Source: Candidatus Sabulitectum sp. (lineage in GTDB: Bacteria; Fermentibacterota; Fermentibacteria; Fermentibacterales; JCC-6). Taken from it: 7,159 nucleotides of DNA. A model generated the notes under the pieces. That model had not been told where the DNA came from and ran no database searches. It saw nothing but the letters and a program-made list of their open reading frames with translations. A program made the position numbers and the translations under genes. Shown here one piece after another: positions 1-5,735 of this stretch (positions within the stretch are counted from its first letter, which is position 1; every line of letters begins with the position of its first letter). The DNA lies in contig JAGLQD010000346.1 of NCBI GenBank assembly GCA_023136985.1, positions 1 through 7,159 of the forward strand, given 5' to 3'.

Positions 1-318
1 TCTTTTGTCCCATGCTCCGTACACTACACTGGGGATCCGGGACACAAGAATAAGCCCTGCACACATAACGCATGGTTCAAGAGTGGCGTAAAGAGTACTG
101 TCTTCCAATCGCCAATCTCCCCTGGCCCTGCAGGCGGCATTAATCACCAGGCACTCAGCATGTGACTGTGGCAGATGCAGTTCTGCTGTTCGGTTAGAAT
201 CTTTGAAGACCTCACCATCCCCGGTAACAAGAACAGCACCAACGGGCACTTCGCCCCTGGAGAGGGCTTTTTCTGCCTCCTCCAGAGCCATTTTCATGTA
301 TTTTTCGTGCAGTTTCAC
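1..318 (-). CDS. tadA: tRNA adenosine-34 deaminase (TadA), C-terminus cut off by window edge
   Basis: TadA deaminates adenosine to inosine at the wobble position of tRNA-Arg(ACG), using a catalytic zinc, in the cytoplasm. The 106 visible residues carry the whole signature: an N-terminal HEKYMKMALEEA helix, EVPVGAVLV (23-31), the zinc/catalytic motif HAE (53-55) and the zinc-binding EPCVMC (81-86) followed by AGLI, then SRIPSVVYGAWD (93-104). The last 40-50 residues of a normal 150-170 aa TadA lie beyond position 1. I chose GTG at 318 as start because it includes the conserved HExxM helix. That GTG overlaps the pepP stop (GTGA), which suggests translational coupling. ATG at 297 is the alternative. 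Slightly unusual: HAEC instead of the common HAEI. Other CDA-fold deaminases are possible, but the motif set fits TadA best. Confidence 0.9.
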   Translation of the reverse strand, partial: MKLHEKYMKMALEEAEKALSRGEVPVGAVLVTGDGEVFKDSNRTAELHLPQSHAECLVINAACRARGDWRLEDSTLYATLEPCVMCAGLILVSRIPSVVYGAWDKR

Positions 319-1565
319 TTCCCCGCCATCAGTGCTTCAATTTCATCGGGTGTTCTGGGGAAATCAGCTGAAAGAACAATATTCTCTTTCTCTCCCACAA
401 GAACATCGTCTTCTATTCGTATCCCGATACCTTCCTCGGCACTGTAAAAACCCGGTTCAATTGTGAATACCATACCGGGAGCAATTGGTATATCGGAAAC
501 ATTCTCATCGTGAGTATCAAGACCCAGGTGATGACCGATACCATGGTAGTAGAAATTGCTGATCTCTTCCGGCTCTTTTATTTCACCCCGCCCTATCATT
601 ATCTCTTTGTATGCCTCAAGCACCTGATCATTCCACTCTCTGTGAAGTTTTCCCGGGCGAAGCAACTCATTGGCCTTTGCCTGAACTTCCAGAACCATTT
701 CCATAAGTTCCCTCTGCCGTGGAGTGTATTTGCCATTCACAGGAATAGTCCTTGTTATGTCTGAACAGTAGAGGTTCTTCATGGCCCCGTGATCAACAAG
801 AAGCAATTCTCCATCTGAAAGATCGGTATCGTTGCTGACATAGTGAAGGCAGGTAGCTCTGCTGCCTCCGGCAACAATTGCTGAAAATGCAGGAGTTTTC
901 TCTCCTTCTTTCGCCCATTCGTAGATAAGTTCAGCTTCAAATTCCCTTTCATTCATCCCTGGAGCAAGTTTTTTTGCTGCAGCTTCAAAACCCTTTTGTG
1001 TAAGAGCGATTGCAGCTTTCATGGTTTCAAGTTCTGATTCGTCCTTGATCATTCTCAGGCTGAATATCTTGTCGGATATGCTCTGCACATCCAGTCCGGG
1101 AAAGTGGGTCTTGAAATTGTTCACATAGGAAAGTCTCTTTCCAGGAGAGCCCCCGAGGCCACAGTTGTGCCAGTCAAAGAAGAATCTGCCCAGTCGTTCC
1201 CTGGAAACAAGTTTGTTAAGAAACTTGTCCTCGCTCCCGGCAAAGCGAATATCCTTTATACCGCTGTTCTCCTGTGCCTGCTCTTTGGTCAACACAGTTC
1301 CGTACCATTTTGCATACGCTTCATCATAGGGGGAAATGTACAGGCATTCCTTTGCTTCGCGGCCCTTAAGTCTCCACATGACTAGGCAGGAGTCCTCCTG
1401 GTCGATTCCAGTGAGGTAGTAAAGATTCCGGGATGGGGTGTAGTGATACATCCCGTCGGCACTGGTAGGTTTGGAAGAGGAAGCCTTTATCACAATGCAG
1501 TAGTCGTCTTCCATGGTCTCCATCAATCCGGCACGGCGGGACATATATTTTTCTGCTAAATTCAT
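315..1565 (-). CDS. pepP: Xaa-Pro aminopeptidase (aminopeptidase P, peptidase family M24B)
   Basis: This cytosolic metallopeptidase removes the N-terminal residue from peptides with proline at position two. The 416-residue length is normal for bacterial PepP. Residues 1-165 form the aminopeptidase P N-terminal domain (YYLTGIDQEDSCLV, 49-62). Residues from about 170 form the pita-bread catalytic domain. By comparison with E. coli PepP the dinuclear metal ligands are all present: D258 (VDHG), D269 (SDITR), H345 (within HGIGHHLGLDTHD), E370 (TIEPG) and E385 (RIEDD). Substrate-binding histidines H241, H341 and H352 are also in place, so the enzyme should be active. The ATG has a Shine-Dalgarno AAAGGA five bases upstream and follows the nitroreductase stop by two bases. 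The stop overlaps the tadA start. The closely related prolidases are a less likely alternative because of the N-terminal domain type. Confidence 0.93.
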   Translation of the reverse strand: MNLAEKYMSRRAGLMETMEDDYCIVIKASSSKPTSADGMYHYTPSRNLYYLTGIDQEDSCLVMWRLKGREAKECLYISPYDEAYAKWYGTVLTKEQAQENSGIKDIRFAGSEDKFLNKLVSRERLGRFFFDWHNCGLGGSPGKRLSYVNNFKTHFPGLDVQSISDKIFSLRMIKDESELETMKAAIALTQKGFEAAAKKLAPGMNEREFEAELIYEWAKEGEKTPAFSAIVAGGSRATCLHYVSNDTDLSDGELLLVDHGAMKNLYCSDITRTIPVNGKYTPRQRELMEMVLEVQAKANELLRPGKLHREWNDQVLEAYKEIMIGRGEIKEPEEISNFYYHGIGHHLGLDTHDENVSDIPIAPGMVFTIEPGFYSAEEGIGIRIEDDVLVGEKENIVLSADFPRTPDEIEALMAGK

Positions 1566-1567
1566 TG

Positions 1568-2134
1568 CTATCCTTTCAGAACAAGTGTTTCCAGCGAAAG
1601 TTTTGGTACATGGTGTACTCCATTCTCATCCCGCCAGTATCTTATTTCTTCGTTGTTTTTTTCCAGCAGTACAGTCTCTGCGGGATATCCAAGTGCGATC
1701 ACAAGTTCCTGCCTGTAGCCTGGGGCAGGAGCAATGCTATCTGTTAAGCCCCTGTCAAAGTTGAGCAGCATGCAACTGGCTATTCCAGCCCCTGAAGCTG
1801 AAAGAACTATGTATGATGATGCTATACCTACATCTATCCCGGTAAAAGACTTTTCTTCCTCCGGGGCATGAACAACGATGTAAGCTGATGGTCTTTTCCC
1901 CGGTTCAGGGCCGATCCAGTCTGTAAGATAGCCTGCCCACCCTATACCGGAAAACAAGACCTGTCTTTCCTTTTCGCTTGTAATGATACTGAATCGAAGC
2001 CTTTGCAGATTTGAAGCACAGGGAGCAAAACCAGCAACATTAATCATCTCTCTCAGCTTCTCTGAAGGGATTGCTCTTCCCTCCTGAAACCGTCTGTAGC
2101 TTCTTGTCTTTTCCGCTAAATCTGAAAAATTCAT
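1568..2134 (-). CDS. Nitroreductase-family FMN oxidoreductase
   Basis: A 188-residue FMN-dependent oxidoreductase of the nitroreductase superfamily. These enzymes use NAD(P)H to reduce nitroaromatics, quinones or other electrophiles; the physiological substrate cannot be read from sequence. The N-terminus has the FMN phosphate-binding RSYRRF (11-16) and the cap motif APCASNLQ (37-44). The helix DVGIASSYIVLSASGAGI (101-118) matches the dimer/FMN helix, and ELVIALGYPAE (143-153) is the usual C-terminal strand with the LGYP turn. Length is typical of the small, compact members. ATG at 2134 is preceded by a strong GAGGAG five bases upstream, and the start overlaps the stop of the small ORF at 2131-2295. 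It heads the recognisable part of the operon with pepP and tadA. A link to peptide or tRNA metabolism is not evident. Confidence 0.9.
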   Translation of the reverse strand: MNFSDLAEKTRSYRRFQEGRAIPSEKLREMINVAGFAPCASNLQRLRFSIITSEKERQVLFSGIGWAGYLTDWIGPEPGKRPSAYIVVHAPEEEKSFTGIDVGIASSYIVLSASGAGIASCMLLNFDRGLTDSIAPAPGYRQELVIALGYPAETVLLEKNNEEIRYWRDENGVHHVPKLSLETLVLKG

Positions 2135-2295
2135 AGGGACTCCTCGTAATTAAGAACCAGCTTGCATGCCCCACAGCACCAGGCATATGGCTCTGTATTC
2201 GACGCTTCCTGAGTTGCTCTTCGGATCAACATCTCTTCAAGCAATGAATATAAGCCTATGCTGTTAAAGAATATTCCCGGGCAGACCAAATTCAT
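2131..2295 (-). CDS. Small hypothetical protein (54 aa), translationally coupled to the nitroreductase
   Basis: Not recognised. The ATG at 2295 has GGAG eight bases upstream, the frame stays open for 54 codons, and its TGA overlaps the nitroreductase ATG (ATGA). Its last codons (GAG GAG) double as the nitroreductase Shine-Dalgarno site, a typical coupling arrangement. The C-terminal half reads like a folded polypeptide: LLEEMLIRRATQEAS followed by EPYAWCCGACKLVLNYEE, with a CCxxC cluster that could bind metal or form part of a zinc knuckle. The N-terminal dozen residues are less convincing and abut the 94-bp repeat region, so the ORF could be the 3' remnant of a longer gene truncated there. 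It may also be only a leader region of the operon. Confidence 0.45.
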   Translation of the reverse strand: MNLVCPGIFFNSIGLYSLLEEMLIRRATQEASNTEPYAWCCGACKLVLNYEESL

Positions 2296-2359
2296 ATGTG
2301 TGGCTCCACTGTTGTGCTGTAGGCCCCAATAAATATCGAACGCTGCATCTTATCAAAAC

Positions 2360-2453
2360 TGGTAGCGGGACGGTATTTGTACCAGATGAGCGCAACAGAA
2401 TTACACTCACAGCTTGCTGGACTTATACTGGTGTCAGGCTTGGAGTTAAAAGG
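2360..2453 (-). repeat. Dispersed 94-bp intergenic repeat, copy A
   Basis: It aligns end to end with 5388-5481 at about 75 of 95 columns with two compensating one-base gaps. The longest conserved blocks are the 17-bp AACAGAATTACACTCAC and the 13-bp TATACTGGTGTCA. Read on the minus strand it holds a 10-bp hairpin (2386-2410): arm GTGAGTGTAA, loop TTCTG, arm TTGCGCTCAT. Next comes CTGGTA...TACCAG pairing, ending in CCGCTACCA. The orientation is assigned as minus because the imperfect pairs become G-U only on that strand. Function unknown; it may be an RNA-level element or a non-autonomous mobile repeat. Confidence 0.75.
2386..2410 (-). other. Conserved hairpin in repeat copy A
   Basis: On the minus strand, arms GTGAGTGTAA and TTGCGCTCAT pair over ten positions (three G-U) around loop TTCTG. 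The one base that differs from copy B in this 25-nt segment turns a U-A pair into U-G, so pairing is kept. This supports a selected RNA structure, although two copies are thin evidence. Confidence 0.6.
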
Positions 2454-2558
2454 CTACAGAGACATGGCTTGATCTCTGATAGATCATCTATTTTAGGGTA
2501 ACGGCAGTACTCAATCGTCTCCTCTTTAGAGCTGCTTAGAATAGAGAGGGTTACGGTA

Positions 2559-2990
2559 TCAGTTAACTACCAGTTTTACTGTTTCTGAAGAATTATTCAC
2601 TGTCAGTCTGCAGAAATGAACCCCGGCAGGAAGCCCGTGAAATACAAGCTCATTCATTCCCTCCGAGAATACCTCACTGACAGAGGTTTCAAGCCTTCCG
2701 GAGAGGTCAAATACCTGCAATGAGACCATACCAGGTTCAGGCAGGTAAAAAATAACAGTTGATAATCCCCGAGATGGATTCTGGAGAGGAGTCAGGTTGA
2801 GAATTCCACTTTCCCCCTCTTCATATATACCGAGTGGTGTCCATGATAGTGTGACCTGATCAAGTACCGGTGCCCCGGCTGTACCTGCGGAAAGGATTGC
2901 CTTGTACATGAAGTAACTGTCATTCTCTTCCAGTATCCCCTCTAGACTTCCAGGTGAAAACAGGGTATCACTCCACGCACCAAGGTCCAA
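2559..2990 (-). CDS. C-terminal fragment of the VCBS protein with type IX secretion-like sorting domain
   Basis: The 143-codon frame is nominally opened by TTG 2990, but the same frame is meaningful further upstream to about 3080 (NDPGWDQFNWNS), so this is not an independent gene. Residues 1-55 finish a beta-sandwich linker. Residues 68-143 form a C-terminal domain of the Por/T9SS sorting type: PLQNPSRG at the start, the VSLQVFDLSGRL strand-turn (89-100), GMNELVFHGLPAGVHFCRLTV (111-131) and a final ETVKLVVN. In Bacteroidetes and related phyla this domain directs passage through the type IX secretion pore and is then removed. No Shine-Dalgarno site precedes the TTG. Confidence 0.72.
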   Translation of the reverse strand: MDLGAWSDTLFSPGSLEGILEENDSYFMYKAILSAGTAGAPVLDQVTLSWTPLGIYEEGESGILNLTPLQNPSRGLSTVIFYLPEPGMVSLQVFDLSGRLETSVSEVFSEGMNELVFHGLPAGVHFCRLTVNNSSETVKLVVN

Positions 2991-3019
2991 CCAATCATCT
3001 GAAGACTTTACCTGAAATG

Positions 3020-3865
3020 CTATTCGGCTGCCAGATGGAGTTGTAGAGTTCCAATTGAACTGATCCCATCCAGGGTCATTGCCCAGGTATCAGGATACCG
3101 GTTCTCAATCCAACCGCATCCTGCGCCATCAAGCATGGTGTTATATCCACCGAAGAGTAGATCCTGTTTCCCGTCTCCGTTCAAGTCAGCAATCTGATAC
3201 CAATCTGGATCGACGATACCTCCGACAGCCTGGTCAAGCTCCCAGGAATCAGTTGTACCATTAGTATTCCTGTAAAATTGAATCTCTCCGGTTTGATCAT
3301 TCAGTACCACTGCATCCACATCTCCGTCGCCCTCGAAGTCAAATCCTGTAATCGCGTTCAACATTGCATGATTATCTATGGGATGCTTAATCCATTCAGT
3401 CCCAATGCCGTTGCTATTCTCCATGCAGCAGGATTCAAACGGACCACCAAAGAGTACATCAATATCTCCATCGTTATCTACATCTGCAGGATAAAGTGAT
3501 TTTGCATCATTCCCATTAGTTACTTCAATTGTTTGGGACTGCCAGTTCTCTCCTGTCCCGTTAACGTTCCGCGACACGATCATCACACCCATGGTACTGC
3601 AACTGATCACATCCAGGTGCCCATCTCCATCCACATCTGCAACCGCTGCCCATCTAGGAAAGTATTCCTCGTACTCTATAACATGACAGTCGGGAGATGT
3701 AATTTCTCTGCCTAAGCTGAGAGCACCGGTTCCGGGAACTGCAACCACCCCGGATCCATACCAGAACTCAGAATTCCATGGGCTGAATGGACCGTACGCT
3801 CCAGCACCACCCGACCAGGTGTTTTGAGTTGCTGAATCGGAAAACCCTATAGATACCAGGATCAA
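3020..3865 (-). CDS. VCBS/FG-GAP repeat protein, N-terminal fragment (ends at frameshift)
   Basis: The 281-codon open frame starts at TTG 3865 only because the true ATG (3885) is out of frame. Residues 2-9 (ILVSIGFS) are the end of the signal peptide. Four calcium-loop motifs of the VCBS/FG-GAP beta-propeller type are visible at about 50-residue spacing: DVDGDGHLD (77-85), DVDNDGDID (128-136), DFEGDGDVD (176-184) and DLNGDGKQD (227-235). Each is followed by a hydrophobic strand and a W-x-x-N/N-G turn such as SRNVNGTGENW. Such propellers are typical of extracellular adhesins or surface proteins; ligand unknown. The last 20 residues, after PDTWA, are read out of frame and end at TAG 3022-3020, so they are not part of the native protein. 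Confidence 0.7.
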   Translation of the reverse strand: MILVSIGFSDSATQNTWSGGAGAYGPFSPWNSEFWYGSGVVAVPGTGALSLGREITSPDCHVIEYEEYFPRWAAVADVDGDGHLDVISCSTMGVMIVSRNVNGTGENWQSQTIEVTNGNDAKSLYPADVDNDGDIDVLFGGPFESCCMENSNGIGTEWIKHPIDNHAMLNAITGFDFEGDGDVDAVVLNDQTGEIQFYRNTNGTTDSWELDQAVGGIVDPDWYQIADLNGDGKQDLLFGGYNTMLDGAGCGWIENRYPDTWAMTLDGISSIGTLQLHLAAE

Positions 3866-3971
3866 ACAAATACAATAAGCTTCATCTCGGTTCCCCGATC
3901 CGTTTAAAAACTAAAATACAAACCATTCACTCTTATCGAATATTACTAACACGTTTATTTACCAATATTGA

Positions 3972-4000
3972 ATTATATGACCGAGTATAAATCATGACAA
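3972..4000 (-). promoter_or_regulatory. Sigma70-type promoter for the VCBS gene
   Basis: On the minus strand, -35 TTGTCA (4000-3995), a 17-base spacer and a perfect -10 TATAAT (3977-3972). Transcription would start near 3965, leaving an untranslated leader of about 80 bases before ATG 3885. A second TTGTCA lies ten bases further upstream (4010-4005), giving a direct repeat that could be an operator, though this is speculative. Confidence 0.7.
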
Positions 4001-4057
4001 TTCTTGACAATAGGAAATAATATTTTCTTAATCTCATGTTCTGCTGCTTCAAAAGAA

Positions 4058-4089
4058 ATTAAAAAATCCCGGCACTTGCGTACCGGGAT
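4058..4089 (-). terminator. Rho-independent terminator (minus strand)
   Basis: On the minus strand a 10-bp stem, ATCCCGGTAC with GTGCCGGGAT (one U-G pair), encloses a GCAA tetraloop and runs straight into six T residues. On the plus strand the U-G pair becomes a mismatch and there is no T run, so it works leftward only. It lies about 290 bases after the stop of the gene at 4383-5159 and is the likely end of that transcript. It would also insulate the promoter at 3972-4000. Confidence 0.85.
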
Positions 4090-4193
4090 AATACTTGGTA
4101 GCGGAAAGCAGGCTTCGTTTGAACCAAATTCTTCGATGGATCAGTTCGTTCATGAATGTCGGGGACAATTCAGAGCAGTTGTAAGCTTTGTAG

Positions 4194-4373
4194 CAAATTC
4201 TCATAACTGTCGCTCAAATGCAAGAGGCCGACGGTACAAGATTTAAGGAGTACTACTACCCTATTCAGCGGGATAAGAAAGGTTTCGCAATTACTCAGTA
4301 CTTCAGGCAGAGAAGTGATAACATGGTCCGTCGTGAATCCTCTGGAAAAATGCGAAATCCAGCAAATTTATAG
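4194..4373 (+). pseudogene. Coding remnant resembling the C-terminal part of a PAS domain
   Basis: A plus-strand frame open from 4194 (after TAG 4191-4193) to TAG 4371-4373. ATG 4218 gives 51 residues. The stretch DGTRFKEYYYPIQRDKKGF followed by AITQYF resembles the last strands of a PAS domain (DGT...EYHYPV.D..G...  .YF.DIT) in sensor kinases, which is why I call it coding. There is no ribosome-binding site at a proper distance, no domain start and no effector domain, so at most this is a fragment. The frame at 4004-4246 could carry the upstream part with a frameshift, but it runs through the terminator hairpin. ATTCTCATAACTGTCGCTC at its start recurs near 7090. Family assignment is by eye only. 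Confidence 0.35.
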
Positions 4374-4382
4374 CCCTATCCA

Positions 4383-5159
4383 TCAGAACATCCAGAAATC
4401 AATCTCTTTAATCTTCGCCCGGCTACGGAGTTCACCAATTCCGATGGAAGTATGAGGCAACCGGGAACTGTCTACATCTGAATACGCTATTTCCCTTATT
4501 GCCGGCCAGAGAAGCGAGCCATTCCCAGTTATCTCCGCGGGAATGAGATTGTCATTGTACAGCCCGTGACCGGATTCCACTTCCAGCGAATGTATCGCCG
4601 TCTGCATTATTACTTCCCGATTCTGGAGATAGGCTTCCCTCAGCAGTTCGGCATATGCGTATTTCCTTCCCCCTGAAACAGAAACCTCGACAACACAGTG
4701 TAAAGTGATTTCCCCGTCTTCTTCAGAAGGTCCTGATTCGAAACCCCAGGGCTCACCGGGCCCGGCCACAGTGGAGATCTCAAAGAGGAAAACTGCGTTT
4801 TCACTGCTCTCTATCACATCGAAAAGTCCAACACGAAAGTAGCCGTTACTGTCCCTGCTCATGGGTTCTATACTGAAGTTACTGCATACTTCAACATCAG
4901 AAGAGGATCTGAATGTAAGATGCATCTGTCCTGCGAAGGGATGCTCCTGCAGGTATTGGGTGGTGATTTCCGCAGAGTCAGCAGAGGTTCCCCACCTTTC
5001 TACATCAAGGTCATGTGAAAGAAAATATCTTTCCCTGTCGCCCTGCCGGGGTCCGGTTTCGCTGGTACATTGAATCAGGTAAGCTCCAGCAGGAAATTCT
5101 GACGCATCAACAGCCTGAGAGATTCCCCGGCTACAAGACCTTCGTACAATAACCTGCAA
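4383..5159 (-). CDS. Hypothetical protein, probably exported; 5' end uncertain
   Basis: Not recognised. The 258-codon frame is opened only by TTG 5159, which has no Shine-Dalgarno site, and the first internal Met is at residue 79. The composition is beta-rich and acidic, with four cysteines (9, 31, 92, 155). Segments such as EFPAGAYLIQC (21-31), AVFLFEIST (122-130) and ITLHCVVEVSVSGGRKYAYAELL (151-173) look like real strands. There are no membrane segments or catalytic motifs. The true N-terminus probably lies upstream in another frame: ATG 5259 reads a hydrophobic FLSLFLSLL, then RAGAELISIKLTGVP. Removing one T from the TTTT run at about 5159-5162 would join it to LQVIVRR. By analogy with the neighbouring frameshifted gene this is plausible but unproven. 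Transcription probably ends at 4058-4089. Confidence 0.6.
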   Translation of the reverse strand: MQVIVRRSCSRGISQAVDASEFPAGAYLIQCTSETGPRQGDRERYFLSHDLDVERWGTSADSAEITTQYLQEHPFAGQMHLTFRSSSDVEVCSNFSIEPMSRDSNGYFRVGLFDVIESSENAVFLFEISTVAGPGEPWGFESGPSEEDGEITLHCVVEVSVSGGRKYAYAELLREAYLQNREVIMQTAIHSLEVESGHGLYNDNLIPAEITGNGSLLWPAIREIAYSDVDSSRLPHTSIGIGELRSRAKIKEIDFWMF

Positions 5160-5354
5160 AAGGAACGCCCGTCAGTTTAATAGATATCAACTCTGCACCT
5201 GCCCTGCTCTTCTTTAGTAAACTTAGAAACAATGACAGGAAGTAGCCATGAGTATTCATCCAAAAGAAAGAGATCAATCCTGATATAGAAGACATACTGA
5301 TGCATCTTTTCAGTCGTCCACCTGGGCTGTTTTCTTCCCCAGACAAAGCAATAA

Positions 5355-5372
5355 CCGGCACTTTCGTGCCGG
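5355..5372 (-). terminator. Terminator-like GNRA hairpin next to repeat copy B
   Basis: On the minus strand CCGGCAC pairs perfectly with GTGCCGG around a GAAA tetraloop. It is followed only by TTATTGCTTTG, a poor T tract, so termination would be weak. It is the same hairpin type as the strong terminator at 4058-4089 and has no obvious gene upstream other than the repeat itself. Confidence 0.5.
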
Positions 5373-5387
5373 GTATGTCATTCGGTA

Positions 5388-5481
5388 TGGTAGCGGGGAC
5401 GGGGTATGGAGCCGATGAGCGTAACAGAATTACACTCACTTCATATTGGCCTATACTGGTGTCAAATTTGGAACTAAAAGG
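5388..5481 (-). repeat. Dispersed 94-bp intergenic repeat, copy B
   Basis: Partner of 2360-2453 (about 79% identity, same length). On the minus strand the order is: CCTTTTAGTTCCAAA, GACACCAGTATA, the 25-nt hairpin (5415-5439), then GGCTCCATACCCCGTCCCCG and CTACCA. The last part looks like the T-arm and acceptor end of a tRNA, but no matching 5' acceptor strand (AGCGGGG or GGCGGGG) occurs upstream. A GNRA hairpin follows 15 bases later, which copy A lacks. Confidence 0.75.
5415..5439 (-). other. Conserved hairpin in repeat copy B
   Basis: On the minus strand, arms GTGAGTGTAA and TTACGCTCAT form ten pairs (two G-U) around loop TTCTG. On the plus strand the two G-U pairs become C-A mismatches, so an RNA made leftward is the one that folds. 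Confidence 0.6.
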
Positions 5482-5669
5482 TTGATACGGCTTGGGATAA
5501 GGGTATAAAAACATCGGAAAATCTTTGCCCAAAGGCATCATTTGTGTCAGATGCGTCATCAATCAGTCAATTCGCTCACCGTCAATTAAAAGAGAAATGC
5601 TAACTCAGCTTCAAAAAAACTATCGTCACCATATCTTTCTTTAGCCAGCTTATTTAATTTGTTTGAAGA

Positions 5670-5698
5670 TTGACAGACAACACCATACACGTTATAGA
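5670..5698 (+). promoter_or_regulatory. Sigma70-type promoter for the AAA ATPase
   Basis: Perfect -35 TTGACA (5670-5675), a 17-base spacer and -10 TATAGA (5693-5698). Transcription would begin near 5705, about 30 bases before ATG 5736, leaving room for the GGAAG ribosome-binding site (5724-5728). No operator-like palindrome is evident. Confidence 0.72.
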
Positions 5699-5735
5699 TA
5701 CATCATCATAAGTAACCTATAACGGAAGTAATGCA

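Larger units (their letters stand above)
2296..2558. other. Intergenic region between the VCBS gene and the nitroreductase operon
   Basis: No convincing gene. It contains the first 94-bp dispersed repeat copy (2360-2453), a short perfect hairpin (2470-2486, TGATCT-CTGAT-AGATCA, followed on the plus strand by a weak T-rich stretch) and an imperfect direct repeat AGGGTAACGG / AGGGTTACGG (2495-2504 and 2547-2556). No clear terminator follows the VCBS gene. No strong promoter for the leftward operon is visible. The best candidate lies inside the repeat (TTTAAC, 17 bases, TATAAG on the minus strand) and is weak at -35. The plus-strand reading frame at 2298-2501 has no ribosome-binding site or family signature and is judged spurious. 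Confidence 0.6.
2559..3885 (-). pseudogene. Frameshifted gene for a secreted VCBS/FG-GAP repeat protein with type IX-like sorting tail (whole locus)
   Basis: The two pieces below join into one 442-residue product if one base is restored at each of two places. ATG at 3885 opens MKLIVFV and hits TGA at 3864-3862. Adding one T to the T run at 3865-3867 gives MKLIVFVLILVSIGFSDSA, a textbook signal peptide that continues in frame. Adding one A at 3079-3080 joins PDTWA to NDPGWDQFNWNSTTPSGS and to the C-terminal part without loss. The product would be exported: signal peptide, four DxDxDGxxD calcium-type repeats, a beta-rich linker, then a C-terminal sorting domain. Both lesions are single-base losses in short A/T runs, so sequencing error is as likely as true decay. 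A promoter sits at 3972-4000. Confidence 0.75.
3886..4382. other. Gene-poor region between two minus-strand genes
   Basis: About 500 bases with no intact gene. From left to right it holds the VCBS leader and promoter (to 4000), an AT-rich stretch, the leftward terminator (4058-4089), a TGGTAGCGG motif six bases beyond it (4096-4104) and the PAS-like remnant (4194-4373). The stretch 4105-4193 contains nothing I can name. Confidence 0.6.
5160..5735. other. Long intergenic region with repeat, hairpin and promoter
   Basis: No firm gene in 575 bases. It contains the possible 5' part of the upstream-extended hypothetical gene (5160-5259), a terminator-like hairpin (5355-5372), repeat copy B (5388-5481) and the promoter of the ATPase (5670-5698). 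A 42-codon minus-strand frame at 5177-5305 (ATG 5305) has a moderately protein-like sequence but no ribosome-binding site. The long minus frame at 5131-5562 reads straight through the repeat and is judged spurious. Confidence 0.55.

Noticed and set aside
2298..2501. Plus-strand frame whose peptide shares DERNRITLT with the frame at 5300-5485
   Set aside because: The shared words come from the repeat, whose conserved structure is on the other strand. There is no ribosome-binding site, and the two frames diverge elsewhere.
2470..2556. Palindrome TGATCT-CTGAT-AGATCA and direct repeat AGGGTWACGG as an operator or att site
   Set aside because: Each is short and occurs without a nearby promoter or integrase, so chance or local duplication is enough to explain them.
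3060..3085. Programmed -1 frameshift in the VCBS gene
   Set aside because: There is no X-XXY-YYZ slippery heptamer and no downstream pseudoknot, and a second unrelated frameshift in the same gene argues for indels instead.
5388..5465. Complete tRNA gene at repeat copy B
   Set aside because: The 3' end looks like T-arm plus acceptor, but no 5' acceptor strand, D-arm or proper seven-base anticodon loop can be found within 90 bases. The same holds for 2360 and 4096.
5131..5562. 143-codon minus-strand frame
   Set aside because: It runs through repeat copy B and the GNRA hairpin and has no family signature. Only its last part (after 5259) might be the 5' end of the neighbouring gene.
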